A stretch of 64,000 nt of DNA. Origin: Pseudoduganella plicata (GTDB lineage: Bacteria > Pseudomonadota > Gammaproteobacteria > Burkholderiales > Burkholderiaceae_D). The DNA is taken from contig NZ_CP038026.1 in the NCBI RefSeq assembly GCF_004421005.1, positions 2,356,001 to 2,420,000 on the forward strand, in the 5' to 3' direction. Positions 35,146 to 42,172 of this stretch are shown one piece after another. The first letter of the stretch is position 1; each line of letters opens with the position of its first letter. Position numbers and translations under genes: made by a program. A model generated the notes under the pieces. The model saw only the letters and a list, made by a program, of their open reading frames with translations, was not told the DNA's origin and ran no database searches.

Positions 35146-35208
35146 GGTGGGCGCTCCGAAAAATGAAATTGGGTCTGTGCATTATTCGACAAAGATTGGC
35201 TGAAGTCA

Positions 35209-35236
35209 AGAAATGAAACGATTGCATTTCATTTCT
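35209..35236. promoter_or_regulatory. palindromic operator candidate between efflux operon and tetR-type gene
   Basis: Perfect inverted repeat AGAAATGAAA at 35209-35218 and TTTCATTTCT at 35227-35236, spacer CGATTGCA. It lies 63 bases before the adaptor gene and 47 before the TetR-type gene, in an AT-rich 138-base divergent gap. TetR proteins bind sites of this size, so it is the likely self-operator and efflux operator. Confidence 0.65.
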
Positions 35237-35283
35237 AGGTGGCATAAAGTATGGCCATCTGATAGCCTCCCCTTTTCCCCACC

Positions 35284-35976
35284 ATGTCGCGAAAAATGTC
35301 TGACGAGCAAGCGCTGGACGTCCCTGCCGATGGCTGTCCGTTTACCAACCGGACGGCGGGCCGGCCGCGCGCGTCGGAGGCGGAAGCACGCATGCAGGAC
35401 CTGATGACCGTGGCGGCCGAGCTGTTCCTGGAAAAGGGCTATAGCAAGGTCAGCCTGGAAGCGATTGCCCGCAAGGCGCACGTTGCCGTACGCACGATCT
35501 ATGTGAAGTTCGGCGGCAAGGCCGGGCTGTTCCGTGAAATCCTGCGGTCCGGCCGCGAGAGTTATTTTGCAACGATGGAAGACCTCGAGACGAATCTCCG
35601 GCCCATGCGCGAGATCCTGATCGACTTTGGGGCACGCATGAACGAGCTGGTCTCGTCACCCGGGGCGATCAACCTGCACCGCATCGTCATTGCCGAAGCG
35701 GCGGCCGACCCCGAGCTGGCGGAGGCCTTTTTCGACGCCGGACCGCGCCAGACGCGCGAAGCACTGCGCACGTTCTTCTCGCGCGCCGACATCCGGGCAC
35801 AATTGCGTGCCGACATGCCTGCCGAACAACTGTCCGTGCATTTCCTCAACTGCCTGATGGGCGACCAGCTGAAGCGCTACCTGTTCATGCCCCAAGGCTG
35901 CGGCGAGCACCAGAACCTGCTCCTGGTCGAGCAGCGCGTCGACCTGTTCCTGATGGGTGCGCAACGTCCCGCCTGA
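35284..35976 (+). CDS. TetR/AcrR family regulator
   Basis: 230 residues. The HTH is at about 38-85: MTVAAELFLEKGYSKVSLEAIARKAHVAVRTIYVKFGGKAGLF, shown here by its key parts GYSKVSLEAIA and YVKFGGKAGLF. A C-terminal ligand domain of the TetR_C type follows. It is divergent from the emrAB-nodT-like operon and very likely represses it until a toxic ligand binds. The N-terminal 30 residues before the HTH are longer than usual; the ATG at 35299 is an alternative start. Confidence 0.9.
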   Translation: MSRKMSDEQALDVPADGCPFTNRTAGRPRASEAEARMQDLMTVAAELFLEKGYSKVSLEAIARKAHVAVRTIYVKFGGKAGLFREILRSGRESYFATMEDLETNLRPMREILIDFGARMNELVSSPGAINLHRIVIAEAAADPELAEAFFDAGPRQTREALRTFFSRADIRAQLRADMPAEQLSVHFLNCLMGDQLKRYLFMPQGCGEHQNLLLVEQRVDLFLMGAQRPA

Positions 35977-36074
35977 CCCGGGGCTGCTCTGCGGTATGTG
36001 CGCTGGCGCACGGTAGACCGGGCGCAGCTGGCGGATAATGCTTTCCTCAAGAACATAATTCGTAGGGAGGCAGT

Positions 36075-36257
36075 ATGAGCAGGATCGATCGACTCGAATT
36101 CAGCCAGAAGGTAGCGTCGCTGAATGAATGCATCCGCGGGTTCCAGGCCAATCCCAGCAAGGAACAGCTGGACCGCGCCATCAGCGAGCTGCGCGCCTAC
36201 GCGGAGGCGGCCAACGGCGGCGAAATGGAGATTCCATCGCATTTTGTGGCGAACTGA
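36075..36257 (+). CDS. small conserved-looking hypothetical protein
   Basis: 60 residues, mostly two amphipathic helices (LEFSQKVASLNECIRGFQAN, then KEQLDRAISELRAYAEAANG), no membrane part. A good ribosome site (GGGAGG) lies 6 bases upstream and a terminator just after. The function is unknown. Confidence 0.65.
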   Translation: MSRIDRLEFSQKVASLNECIRGFQANPSKEQLDRAISELRAYAEAANGGEMEIPSHFVAN

Positions 36258-36274
36258 GCCACATCACACACGAC

Positions 36275-36299
36275 AACCGGGCAGATGCCCGGTTTTTTA
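36275..36299 (+). terminator. Rho-independent terminator after the 60-residue gene
   Basis: 8-bp stem AACCGGGC / GCCCGGTT, loop AGAT, then TTTTAT. The next gene starts 16 bases beyond it. Confidence 0.85.
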
Positions 36300-36315
36300 T
36301 TTCCCGAGGATTGAC

Positions 36316-36609
36316 ATGAGCACGCAAACCGACGACCAGCAGTTCTGGCAACTCATCGACAAGTTCATCCAGCACGCCAACGAACAGGGCCAGGCCAGCG
36401 GCGCCCCGCCCCACGTGGCCGGCGCCGCACTGATGTTTGCCGCCGCGCGCTTCAATGCCTACGTGCTGGCCCGCAGCGCCGCAAACGCCGAGCAGTTCCG
36501 CGACAACATGCCCGGGGCGCTGGAGTATTTCCGCAAGCAGTTCGACAAAATGATGAACGAAAACATGGCCGACTACGCGACGAACTTCGACAAGTACGAG
36601 TCCCGTTGA
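36316..36609 (+). CDS. DUF3144 family protein
   Basis: 97 residues from the ATG at 36316. It has the DUF3144 pattern: DQQFWQLIDKFIQHANEQ at the start, VAGAALMFAAARFNAYVLA in the middle, and FRKQFDKMMNENMADYATNFDKY at the end. The protein is small and helical, cytoplasmic and of unknown role. The terminator just upstream suggests its own promoter or read-through. Confidence 0.85.
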   Translation: MSTQTDDQQFWQLIDKFIQHANEQGQASGAPPHVAGAALMFAAARFNAYVLARSAANAEQFRDNMPGALEYFRKQFDKMMNENMADYATNFDKYESR

Positions 36610-36682
36610 GCCGTCAGTCGCGAAACAAGGGCGTTGCGGATTGACACGTCCGCCGCCTTGCGGTTTAATGCCTGGACCGTCT

Positions 36683-36696
36683 TGAAAACGATTTCA
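36683..36696. promoter_or_regulatory. LacI-type operator upstream of the GH1 gene
   Basis: TGAAAACGATTTCA, a near-perfect LacI/GalR-type palindrome, 51 bases before the GH1 start. The same motif occurs three times before the TonB receptor in this window (44696-44751). Confidence 0.8.
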
Positions 36697-36747
36697 TGAT
36701 ATCGGCTTCTTCCTGACCCCTTCCACGCCTCTTAAACAGACACCACG

Positions 36748-38067
36748 ATGACCGACCAATTGCAATTTCCGCCATCCTTCACCTGGGGCGTCGCCACCAG
36801 CGCTTTCCAGATCGAAGGCGGCGCCGCCGCCGACGGCAAGGGCCCGTCGATCTGGGACACGTTCAGCCACACCCCCGGCAAGGTAATCGACGGCAGCAAT
36901 GGCGACGTCGCCTGCGACCACTACCACCGCTATGCGGAAGACGTGGCGCTGATGGCCAGCCTGCACGTGGACGCCTACCGTTTCTCGATGGCATGGGCAC
37001 GGGTACAGCCGGCTGGCAAGGGTGCCTGGAACGAGGCGGGATTTGCGTTTTACGAAAAGCTGCTGGACGAGCTGGACAGCAAAAACATCGCCGCCCACGT
37101 CACGCTGTACCACTGGGACCTGCCACAGGGGCTGCAGGACGAAGGCGGCTGGCTCAACCGCGACACCGCGTATCACTTCGCCGACTATGCAGCGGAAGTG
37201 GCGCGTCGTTTTGGCCATCGGGTGAAAACGATTGCAACGCATAACGAACCATGGTGCACGGCCAATCTGGGGTACGGAAACGCCCAGTTCGCCCCTGGCG
37301 TGGCCGACCTGAAGCAGTCGATCCAGGTGTCGCATCACCTGCTGCTGTCGCATGGGCTGGCAATGAAGGCGATGCGCGCCGTCGGCGGTTCCGCCCAGCT
37401 GGGCATCGTGCTGAACCAATGGACGTCGGACCCGGCCACGGACAGCCAGGCGGACCGCGACCTGGCCGCGTTCGAATACTCGCGCTCGGTGGAATGGTTC
37501 ATGGACCCGATCTTCAAGGGCCACTACCCCGCGCTGGCATTGGAAGCCCACGGCGCCAACGCTCCCGAAGTGCGGGACGGCGACTTCGACATCATTCGCG
37601 GGAAAATCGACTTTCTCGGCGTGAATTACTACTTCCGCCACTTCGCCAGCGCGGAAACACCGCCACGCCAGCCTGAAGCAAAGCTGGGCACGACGGACAT
37701 GGGCTGGGAAATCTACCCCCAGGGCCTGACGGAGCTGCTCGTCAAGCTGAAGGGCCAGTACGAACTGCCGCCAATCTACATTACGGAAAACGGCATGGCC
37801 AACCCCGACCAGGTGACGGACGGGCGCGTGGCGGACGCAAAGCGGATCGATTATGTGCAACGCCATCTGGCGGCATTGCACGATGCGATGCGCCAGGGCG
37901 TCGACGTGCAGGGTTATTTCTACTGGAGCCTGCTGGACAATTTCGAGTGGAATTCCGGCTACGCCAAGCGCTTCGGCATCATCCACGTGGATTACGCCAC
38001 GCAGCAACGCACGCCAAAGGACAGCGCGTTGTGGTACCGCGAATTCATCGACGGCCAGCGCCGCTGA
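36748..38067 (+). CDS. GH1 family beta-glucosidase (or related beta-glycosidase)
   Basis: 439 residues, normal for GH1. It starts with the family's FPPSFTWGVATSAFQIEGG; the acid/base is Glu167 in ATHNEPW and the nucleophile is Glu347 in ITENGM. The C-terminal YFYWSLLDNFEWNSGYAKRFG holds the aglycone/sugar-binding tryptophans. There is no signal peptide, so it acts on imported beta-glycosides in the cytoplasm. It is followed by an MFS importer and preceded by an operator of the LacI regulon. Whether glucose, galactose or another sugar is preferred cannot be told. Confidence 0.93.
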   Translation: MTDQLQFPPSFTWGVATSAFQIEGGAAADGKGPSIWDTFSHTPGKVIDGSNGDVACDHYHRYAEDVALMASLHVDAYRFSMAWARVQPAGKGAWNEAGFAFYEKLLDELDSKNIAAHVTLYHWDLPQGLQDEGGWLNRDTAYHFADYAAEVARRFGHRVKTIATHNEPWCTANLGYGNAQFAPGVADLKQSIQVSHHLLLSHGLAMKAMRAVGGSAQLGIVLNQWTSDPATDSQADRDLAAFEYSRSVEWFMDPIFKGHYPALALEAHGANAPEVRDGDFDIIRGKIDFLGVNYYFRHFASAETPPRQPEAKLGTTDMGWEIYPQGLTELLVKLKGQYELPPIYITENGMANPDQVTDGRVADAKRIDYVQRHLAALHDAMRQGVDVQGYFYWSLLDNFEWNSGYAKRFGIIHVDYATQQRTPKDSALWYREFIDGQRR

Positions 38068-38140
38068 TCGCGCCTTTTGACAGAGACCCCGCAGCATAGC
38101 GGGGCACTACAATAATCAGACACCCGAACCAGGAGACACC

Positions 38141-39481
38141 ATGCCCACAGAGGCCACGACCTACCCGCCCGGCGCCGCTGCGGCCTCCCCCGCCGCCATG
38201 CGCCGCGTGAGCCCGCTGCTGTGGGTGCCGAGCGGCTACTTCACGATGGCGCTTGCCTATGTGATGCTGACGAACGTGACGGCCATCATGTTCAAGAACC
38301 TGGGCATGGACAACGGCCGCGCCGCCGAATACGCCAGCTACCTGATCCTCGCATACACGATCAAGCCGCTGTTCGCGCCATTCGTCGAGATGTACCGGAC
38401 CAAGAAGTTCTTCGTGCTGTGGACGCAGATCATCCTCGGTGCCGGCTTCGGCGCGGTGGCGCTGGCGATGTCGCTGCCGAACTATATGGTGATCATGGTG
38501 GCGCTGTTCATCGTGCTGTCGTTCGTCGGCGCCACGCAGGACATCGCGGCGGACGGCGTCTACGTGACAAGCCTCGATGCGCGCTCGCAGTCGCTGTACT
38601 GCGGCATCCAGAGCCTGTCGTGGAACGTCGGTCCGATCGTTGCATCGGGCGGCCTCGTCTACCTGTCCGGCTGGCTGCACACGAACACGTTCCACCACGA
38701 CGCCGGCGTCTTCGGTCCCGGATGGATCGACAGCTGGCGCATCATTTTCTTCATCGTCGGCGGCGTGACGCTGGCGATGGCGTTCTGGCACATGAAGACG
38801 ATGCCGGACGGAGCAAAAGCGGAAAACGCGCCGACCTCGGTGGCGGACGCCTGGTTCATCCTGAAGGATTCGTTCGTCACGTTCTTCCAGAAGCGCGACG
38901 TCTGGCTGATGATCGGCTTCGGCTTCCTGTTCCGCCTCTCCATCGGCCTGTTGGAAAAGATCGGCCCGTTCTTCATGGTCGATCCGGTCGCCAAGGGCGG
39001 CCTGGGCCTGTCGAACGAGCAGCTGGGCCTGTTCTACGGCACCTACGGCCTCGTCGCCGTGCTGATCGGCTCACTGCTGGGCGGCATGTTCGTGGCAAAA
39101 CGGGGCCTGAAGCCGACCCTGTTCCTGCTGTGCTGCGCCGTCAACATTCCGAATGTGACGTTCCTGCTGATGGCGTATTACCAGCCGACCGACGTCATCG
39201 TCATCAGCGCCGGCGTCGCCATCGAAAAATTCTTCTACGGCTTCGGTTCCGTCGGCTTCATGATCTACCTGATGCAGCAGCTGGCGCCGGGCAAGTACAC
39301 GACGACGCACTACGCGTTCGGCACCGGGCTGATGGGCCTATGCATGATGGTCACGGGGCTGGTGTCGGGCCACCTGCAGCAGATGCTGGGCTATGTGAAT
39401 TACTTCTGGTTCGTGATGGCGGCGACGATTCCGTCGTTCCTGGTCACCTGGTTTGCGCCGTTTCACCATAAGGAAGACTGA
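38141..39481 (+). CDS. MFS transporter, probable (oligo)saccharide importer
   Basis: 446 residues with about 12 hydrophobic segments. The start (WVPSGYFTMALAYVMLTNVTAIMFKNLG) and the loop APFVEMYRTKKFFVLWTQ resemble the AmpG/peptidoglycan-fragment branch of MFS carriers. Members of the same type sit in TonB-dependent sugar loci. A 73-base gap with a 6-bp hairpin (CCCCGC / GCGGGG at 38087-38104) separates it from the GH1 gene; CAGGAGA precedes the ATG. It likely moves the sugar taken up through the TonB receptor across the inner membrane to the glycosidase. Confidence 0.85.
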   Translation: MPTEATTYPPGAAAASPAAMRRVSPLLWVPSGYFTMALAYVMLTNVTAIMFKNLGMDNGRAAEYASYLILAYTIKPLFAPFVEMYRTKKFFVLWTQIILGAGFGAVALAMSLPNYMVIMVALFIVLSFVGATQDIAADGVYVTSLDARSQSLYCGIQSLSWNVGPIVASGGLVYLSGWLHTNTFHHDAGVFGPGWIDSWRIIFFIVGGVTLAMAFWHMKTMPDGAKAENAPTSVADAWFILKDSFVTFFQKRDVWLMIGFGFLFRLSIGLLEKIGPFFMVDPVAKGGLGLSNEQLGLFYGTYGLVAVLIGSLLGGMFVAKRGLKPTLFLLCCAVNIPNVTFLLMAYYQPTDVIVISAGVAIEKFFYGFGSVGFMIYLMQQLAPGKYTTTHYAFGTGLMGLCMMVTGLVSGHLQQMLGYVNYFWFVMAATIPSFLVTWFAPFHHKED

Positions 39482-39538
39482 AGGAGCGTATTGGCACGTC
39501 TCATGGGCAGCCCAGCGGCTGCCCCTCCCCTCGCAGGA

Positions 39539-40561
39539 TCAACTCAGCGCGCAATCCTGCACGACGTGATACGCATCCTCGCCGAGCCCTTCCAGCGATG
39601 CTGCCAGGATGACCGCCTTGGCCAGCACCACCTCCGGACCGGCCGGAGTAAACAGCGAGACCGACTCGGCAATCAGGACCGCCGAGAATTTGACCATATC
39701 GAACCACGACAGCTGTTCGGCCGCCGCCACGACGATGGCTTTGATGAGATCAGGGTTGGCCAGCGACGTGAAGGCATGCGCGATCGCTTTAGCAACGCTG
39801 TAGACGTCCGCCGGATGCATCAGCTGACGGGCCAGATCCTCGACAACGCCCTGCTCCATGCCGCGCAGCGCGGCAAGCACTTCTTCGCTGGCGGCGATTG
39901 CCTGAAGCTGCGCGCGGCTGAAGGCCCGATAGGACAGCAGTGAAATGACGACGTCGACAAACAGGACGATGCACGATGTCGTGCAGCTGGACGTGCCGGC
40001 CTGCTGCTCCGCCGCCGGCGCACCGCCGGCCCTTACGGGCGCCGGTGCGGTGGGGGCGCCGACGCCGGCGGCCGCCCTGTCCGGCGTGTAGGTTCCCAGC
40101 ATATAGCTCTTGATGTCCTGCTCGCGTGCGTCGATGGCCTCGGCGTGTTGCGGCAGCAGCCGTTTCACCTGGTCGAGCGCCGCGTCGAGCGCGTTGTCGT
40201 CCACGAGGATACCGTCGCAGTTTTCGATGTCCGGGTCCTTCAGATCGGTAACGTCGATCGATGCCCTGACATACGTGCCGTCGATCCTGCGCGCGTCGCA
40301 TCCGAGCAGCACCCTCGGGTTCTGGCAGGCGTCCAGATACGATCCGGCCGGGAGCACATTGGCAGTACCGCCAGCCGCCGGCACGATTTGCAGGGCGCCG
40401 TTCTGGCAGGCGATCTGATAGTTGTCATGATCGGGAAGTACGACACTGAGATTTCCCGCTAGGGCGCTGCCGTCCTTCGCTTGCGCGACTAGCGTGATCT
40501 GGATGTTCCTGACGGATTTGATATATGAACCCTTGGGCGGATTCGAGGAAGAATAGGTCAT
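39539..40561 (-). CDS. cyanovirin-N homology (CVNH) domain protein with helical C-terminal domain
   Basis: 340 residues from the ATG at 40561 (GAAAGGA ribosome site). Residues about 11-120 form a CVNH lectin unit made of two repeats. The second (73-120) is the clearer: GSYLDACQNPRVLLGCDARR ... ASIDVTDL ... IENCDGIL, matching the family's S-C-x-N, second cysteine, S-I-D-L and N-x-D-G-x-L marks (Cys79 and Cys88). The first repeat is weaker. A Pro/Ala linker leads to about 150 residues of hydrophobic helices (LSWFDMVKFSAVLIAESVSLF). There is no signal peptide. CVNH proteins bind mannose-rich glycans. It sits inside the sugar locus but on the opposite strand to the GH1 and MFS genes. Confidence 0.78.
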   Translation of the reverse strand: MTYSSSNPPKGSYIKSVRNIQITLVAQAKDGSALAGNLSVVLPDHDNYQIACQNGALQIVPAAGGTANVLPAGSYLDACQNPRVLLGCDARRIDGTYVRASIDVTDLKDPDIENCDGILVDDNALDAALDQVKRLLPQHAEAIDAREQDIKSYMLGTYTPDRAAAGVGAPTAPAPVRAGGAPAAEQQAGTSSCTTSCIVLFVDVVISLLSYRAFSRAQLQAIAASEEVLAALRGMEQGVVEDLARQLMHPADVYSVAKAIAHAFTSLANPDLIKAIVVAAAEQLSWFDMVKFSAVLIAESVSLFTPAGPEVVLAKAVILAASLEGLGEDAYHVVQDCALS

Positions 40562-40772
40562 CGCAATTCCTTTCAATGTGCAAGCGCCGCTGGCAGGTGT
40601 CGGATACGACTGCGTCAATCAGCTTACCCCGGCGTCTCAGGCAACGCGTGTCCCATACTATTGGTCCACCTTTCTGGCACGATTGAAAGCACCATATCGC
40701 GCGTGCATTTACTCCGCGCGCGTGAAGTGTCTGGAAATGTAATTGGCGCAATATGGTGGCCGGAGCCGGTCG

Positions 40773-41585
40773 TTACCGCCGCTCGCTCAGGGCGGCGATG
40801 TGTTCGCGCACAGCCGCCTGCGACAACTCACCGACATGCCGAAACCGCAGCGTGCCTGCGGCGTCATAAAACAGCGTCGTGGGATAACCCGGGGAATGGG
40901 TGCGGGTGCCAAGCTCCCTGGCTGGATCGAGGACGACGTTCCGCAGTTCCAGCCGCTGTCCCGACAGGAAGCGTTGCACCTCTTGCTCCGACTCGCCCTG
41001 ATTGACAAAGACGAACGTGACCCCGGGGTGTGCGTGCTGGGCTGCCTTCAGTGCCGGCATCTCGCGCCGGCACGGGCCGCACCACGTCGCCCACAGATTG
41101 ACGACAAGCGGACGCCCCCTGAAGCGGTCCAGCGCAACGACGGCACCGTCCAGCCGGCGCACGTCCATCGAAGGCAGCGGCTGCAGCTGCGGGGCCAGCG
41201 CGCGGTTGAACATCGTGCCACCGAACCATACCGCCGCCCCCGCCAACGTCGCAACGAGCAACGGCCGACGCAACGGCACATTCGTGCGCACCGAGACCAT
41301 ACCAACGACCAGCGCTGCAAACCATCCCGCCCAGGTGGCAAAACCACCGTCTCGGAAATTGAACGCGGATAAGGGCGAATCGACGTACAGATCCGCGTTA
41401 CGCAGGACAAAGACCAGCCGGGCAACGACAAACCCAGCCACGGTCATCTTCCAAAAAGCGGCACCGGGATCGACTCCGCGAAAACGCCGGAACCACGCCC
41501 CGGCCGCATTGGCGGTGCCAAGACCCGCCAGCGCCAGCAGCGCGTAGGCGGGAATTACGATCGGGCCCAGCTGGATGCTATCCAA
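40773..41585 (-). CDS. TlpA-like thioredoxin fused to an Lgt-like membrane domain
   Basis: 270 residues. The N-terminal 125 residues hold four hydrophobic segments with the start of prolipoprotein diacylglyceryl transferase-like proteins (MDSIQLGPIVIPAYALLALAG). The rest is a periplasmic thioredoxin fold of the TlpA type: VVNLWATWCGPCRREMPALK (Cys169, Cys172), then VNQGESEQEVQRFL and the cis-proline GYPTTLFYD. It likely shuttles electrons for cysteine reduction or cytochrome maturation in the periplasm. The 126-residue gene just upstream starts only 25 bases from it. Confidence 0.85.
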   Translation of the reverse strand: MDSIQLGPIVIPAYALLALAGLGTANAAGAWFRRFRGVDPGAAFWKMTVAGFVVARLVFVLRNADLYVDSPLSAFNFRDGGFATWAGWFAALVVGMVSVRTNVPLRRPLLVATLAGAAVWFGGTMFNRALAPQLQPLPSMDVRRLDGAVVALDRFRGRPLVVNLWATWCGPCRREMPALKAAQHAHPGVTFVFVNQGESEQEVQRFLSGQRLELRNVVLDPARELGTRTHSPGYPTTLFYDAAGTLRFRHVGELSQAAVREHIAALSERR

Positions 41586-41609
41586 GGTATTCTCCAGAGC
41601 GGAACAGCT

Positions 41610-41990
41610 TTATCGCCCGTTTGCGTACAGCTCGCGCGGTACGAAAATGCGGTGGCCCAGGGGCTGCGTGAAACTCAGACCATTCACGGTTTCCAGGAGC
41701 GTACTGCGGCTGAGGCATTGCTGCACGTCGAACGGCGCGCACGCGGGAATATCGACTTCGTGATAAGTGCTCGCGCCGTAGATGCGCATGGCGTAGTGCG
41801 GGGAGAAATCGAGCCAGGGGACTGGCTGGCTCCCATACCGGTAAATCCTTACCGTGAACCCATCCTGCAGCGGACGCTCGAATGAATAAACCAGCACGTC
41901 GCGCCAGGTCAGACGCCAGCCCAACAGCACCCCGGCCAAGATCAGCAGGCCCCACGGCACCAGCCTGAACGCAATTCCACGCATCCGCAT
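41610..41990 (-). CDS. hypothetical protein with one N-terminal membrane segment
   Basis: 126 residues; a single hydrophobic segment at about 9-24 (RLVPWGLLILAGVLLGWRL) could be an anchor or uncut signal. The rest is beta-rich, with cysteines in PACAPFDVQQCLSR that may pair in the periplasm. I do not recognise the family. It is on the same strand as the TlpA-like gene, 24 bases before it, so probably its operon partner; the paired cysteines could be its substrate, but that is a guess. Confidence 0.6.
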   Translation of the reverse strand: MRMRGIAFRLVPWGLLILAGVLLGWRLTWRDVLVYSFERPLQDGFTVRIYRYGSQPVPWLDFSPHYAMRIYGASTYHEVDIPACAPFDVQQCLSRSTLLETVNGLSFTQPLGHRIFVPRELYANGR

Positions 41991-42124
41991 CCTCTGATTA
42001 CTTATTAGTCGGTGTACTCACCCCATCATGGCCGGCTTTTTCCCGGCCGATGCGGCAGCGGGAGTGTACACGCACCGGGCCGGGACCTCGCCAATTCGCA
42101 TGGCAAGGCAAGCACCGTCGCGCA

Positions 42125-42152
42125 TAAAAAAACCCCGGCCGCAGCCGGGGTT
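42125..42152 (-). terminator. terminator of the TonB receptor gene
   Basis: 9-bp stem AACCCCGGC / GCCGGGGTT with loop CGCA (plus-strand reading). On the minus strand it is followed by TTTTTTT. It lies 20 bases after the stop. Confidence 0.9.
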
Positions 42153-42172
42153 CAAGGCAAAACAACCGAAAC

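Noticed and set aside
37223..37236. Further LacI-type operator TGAAAACGATTGCA inside the GH1 gene
   Set aside because: It departs from the palindrome at the right half and lies within conserved coding sequence (VKTIATHNEPW), so it is likely chance.
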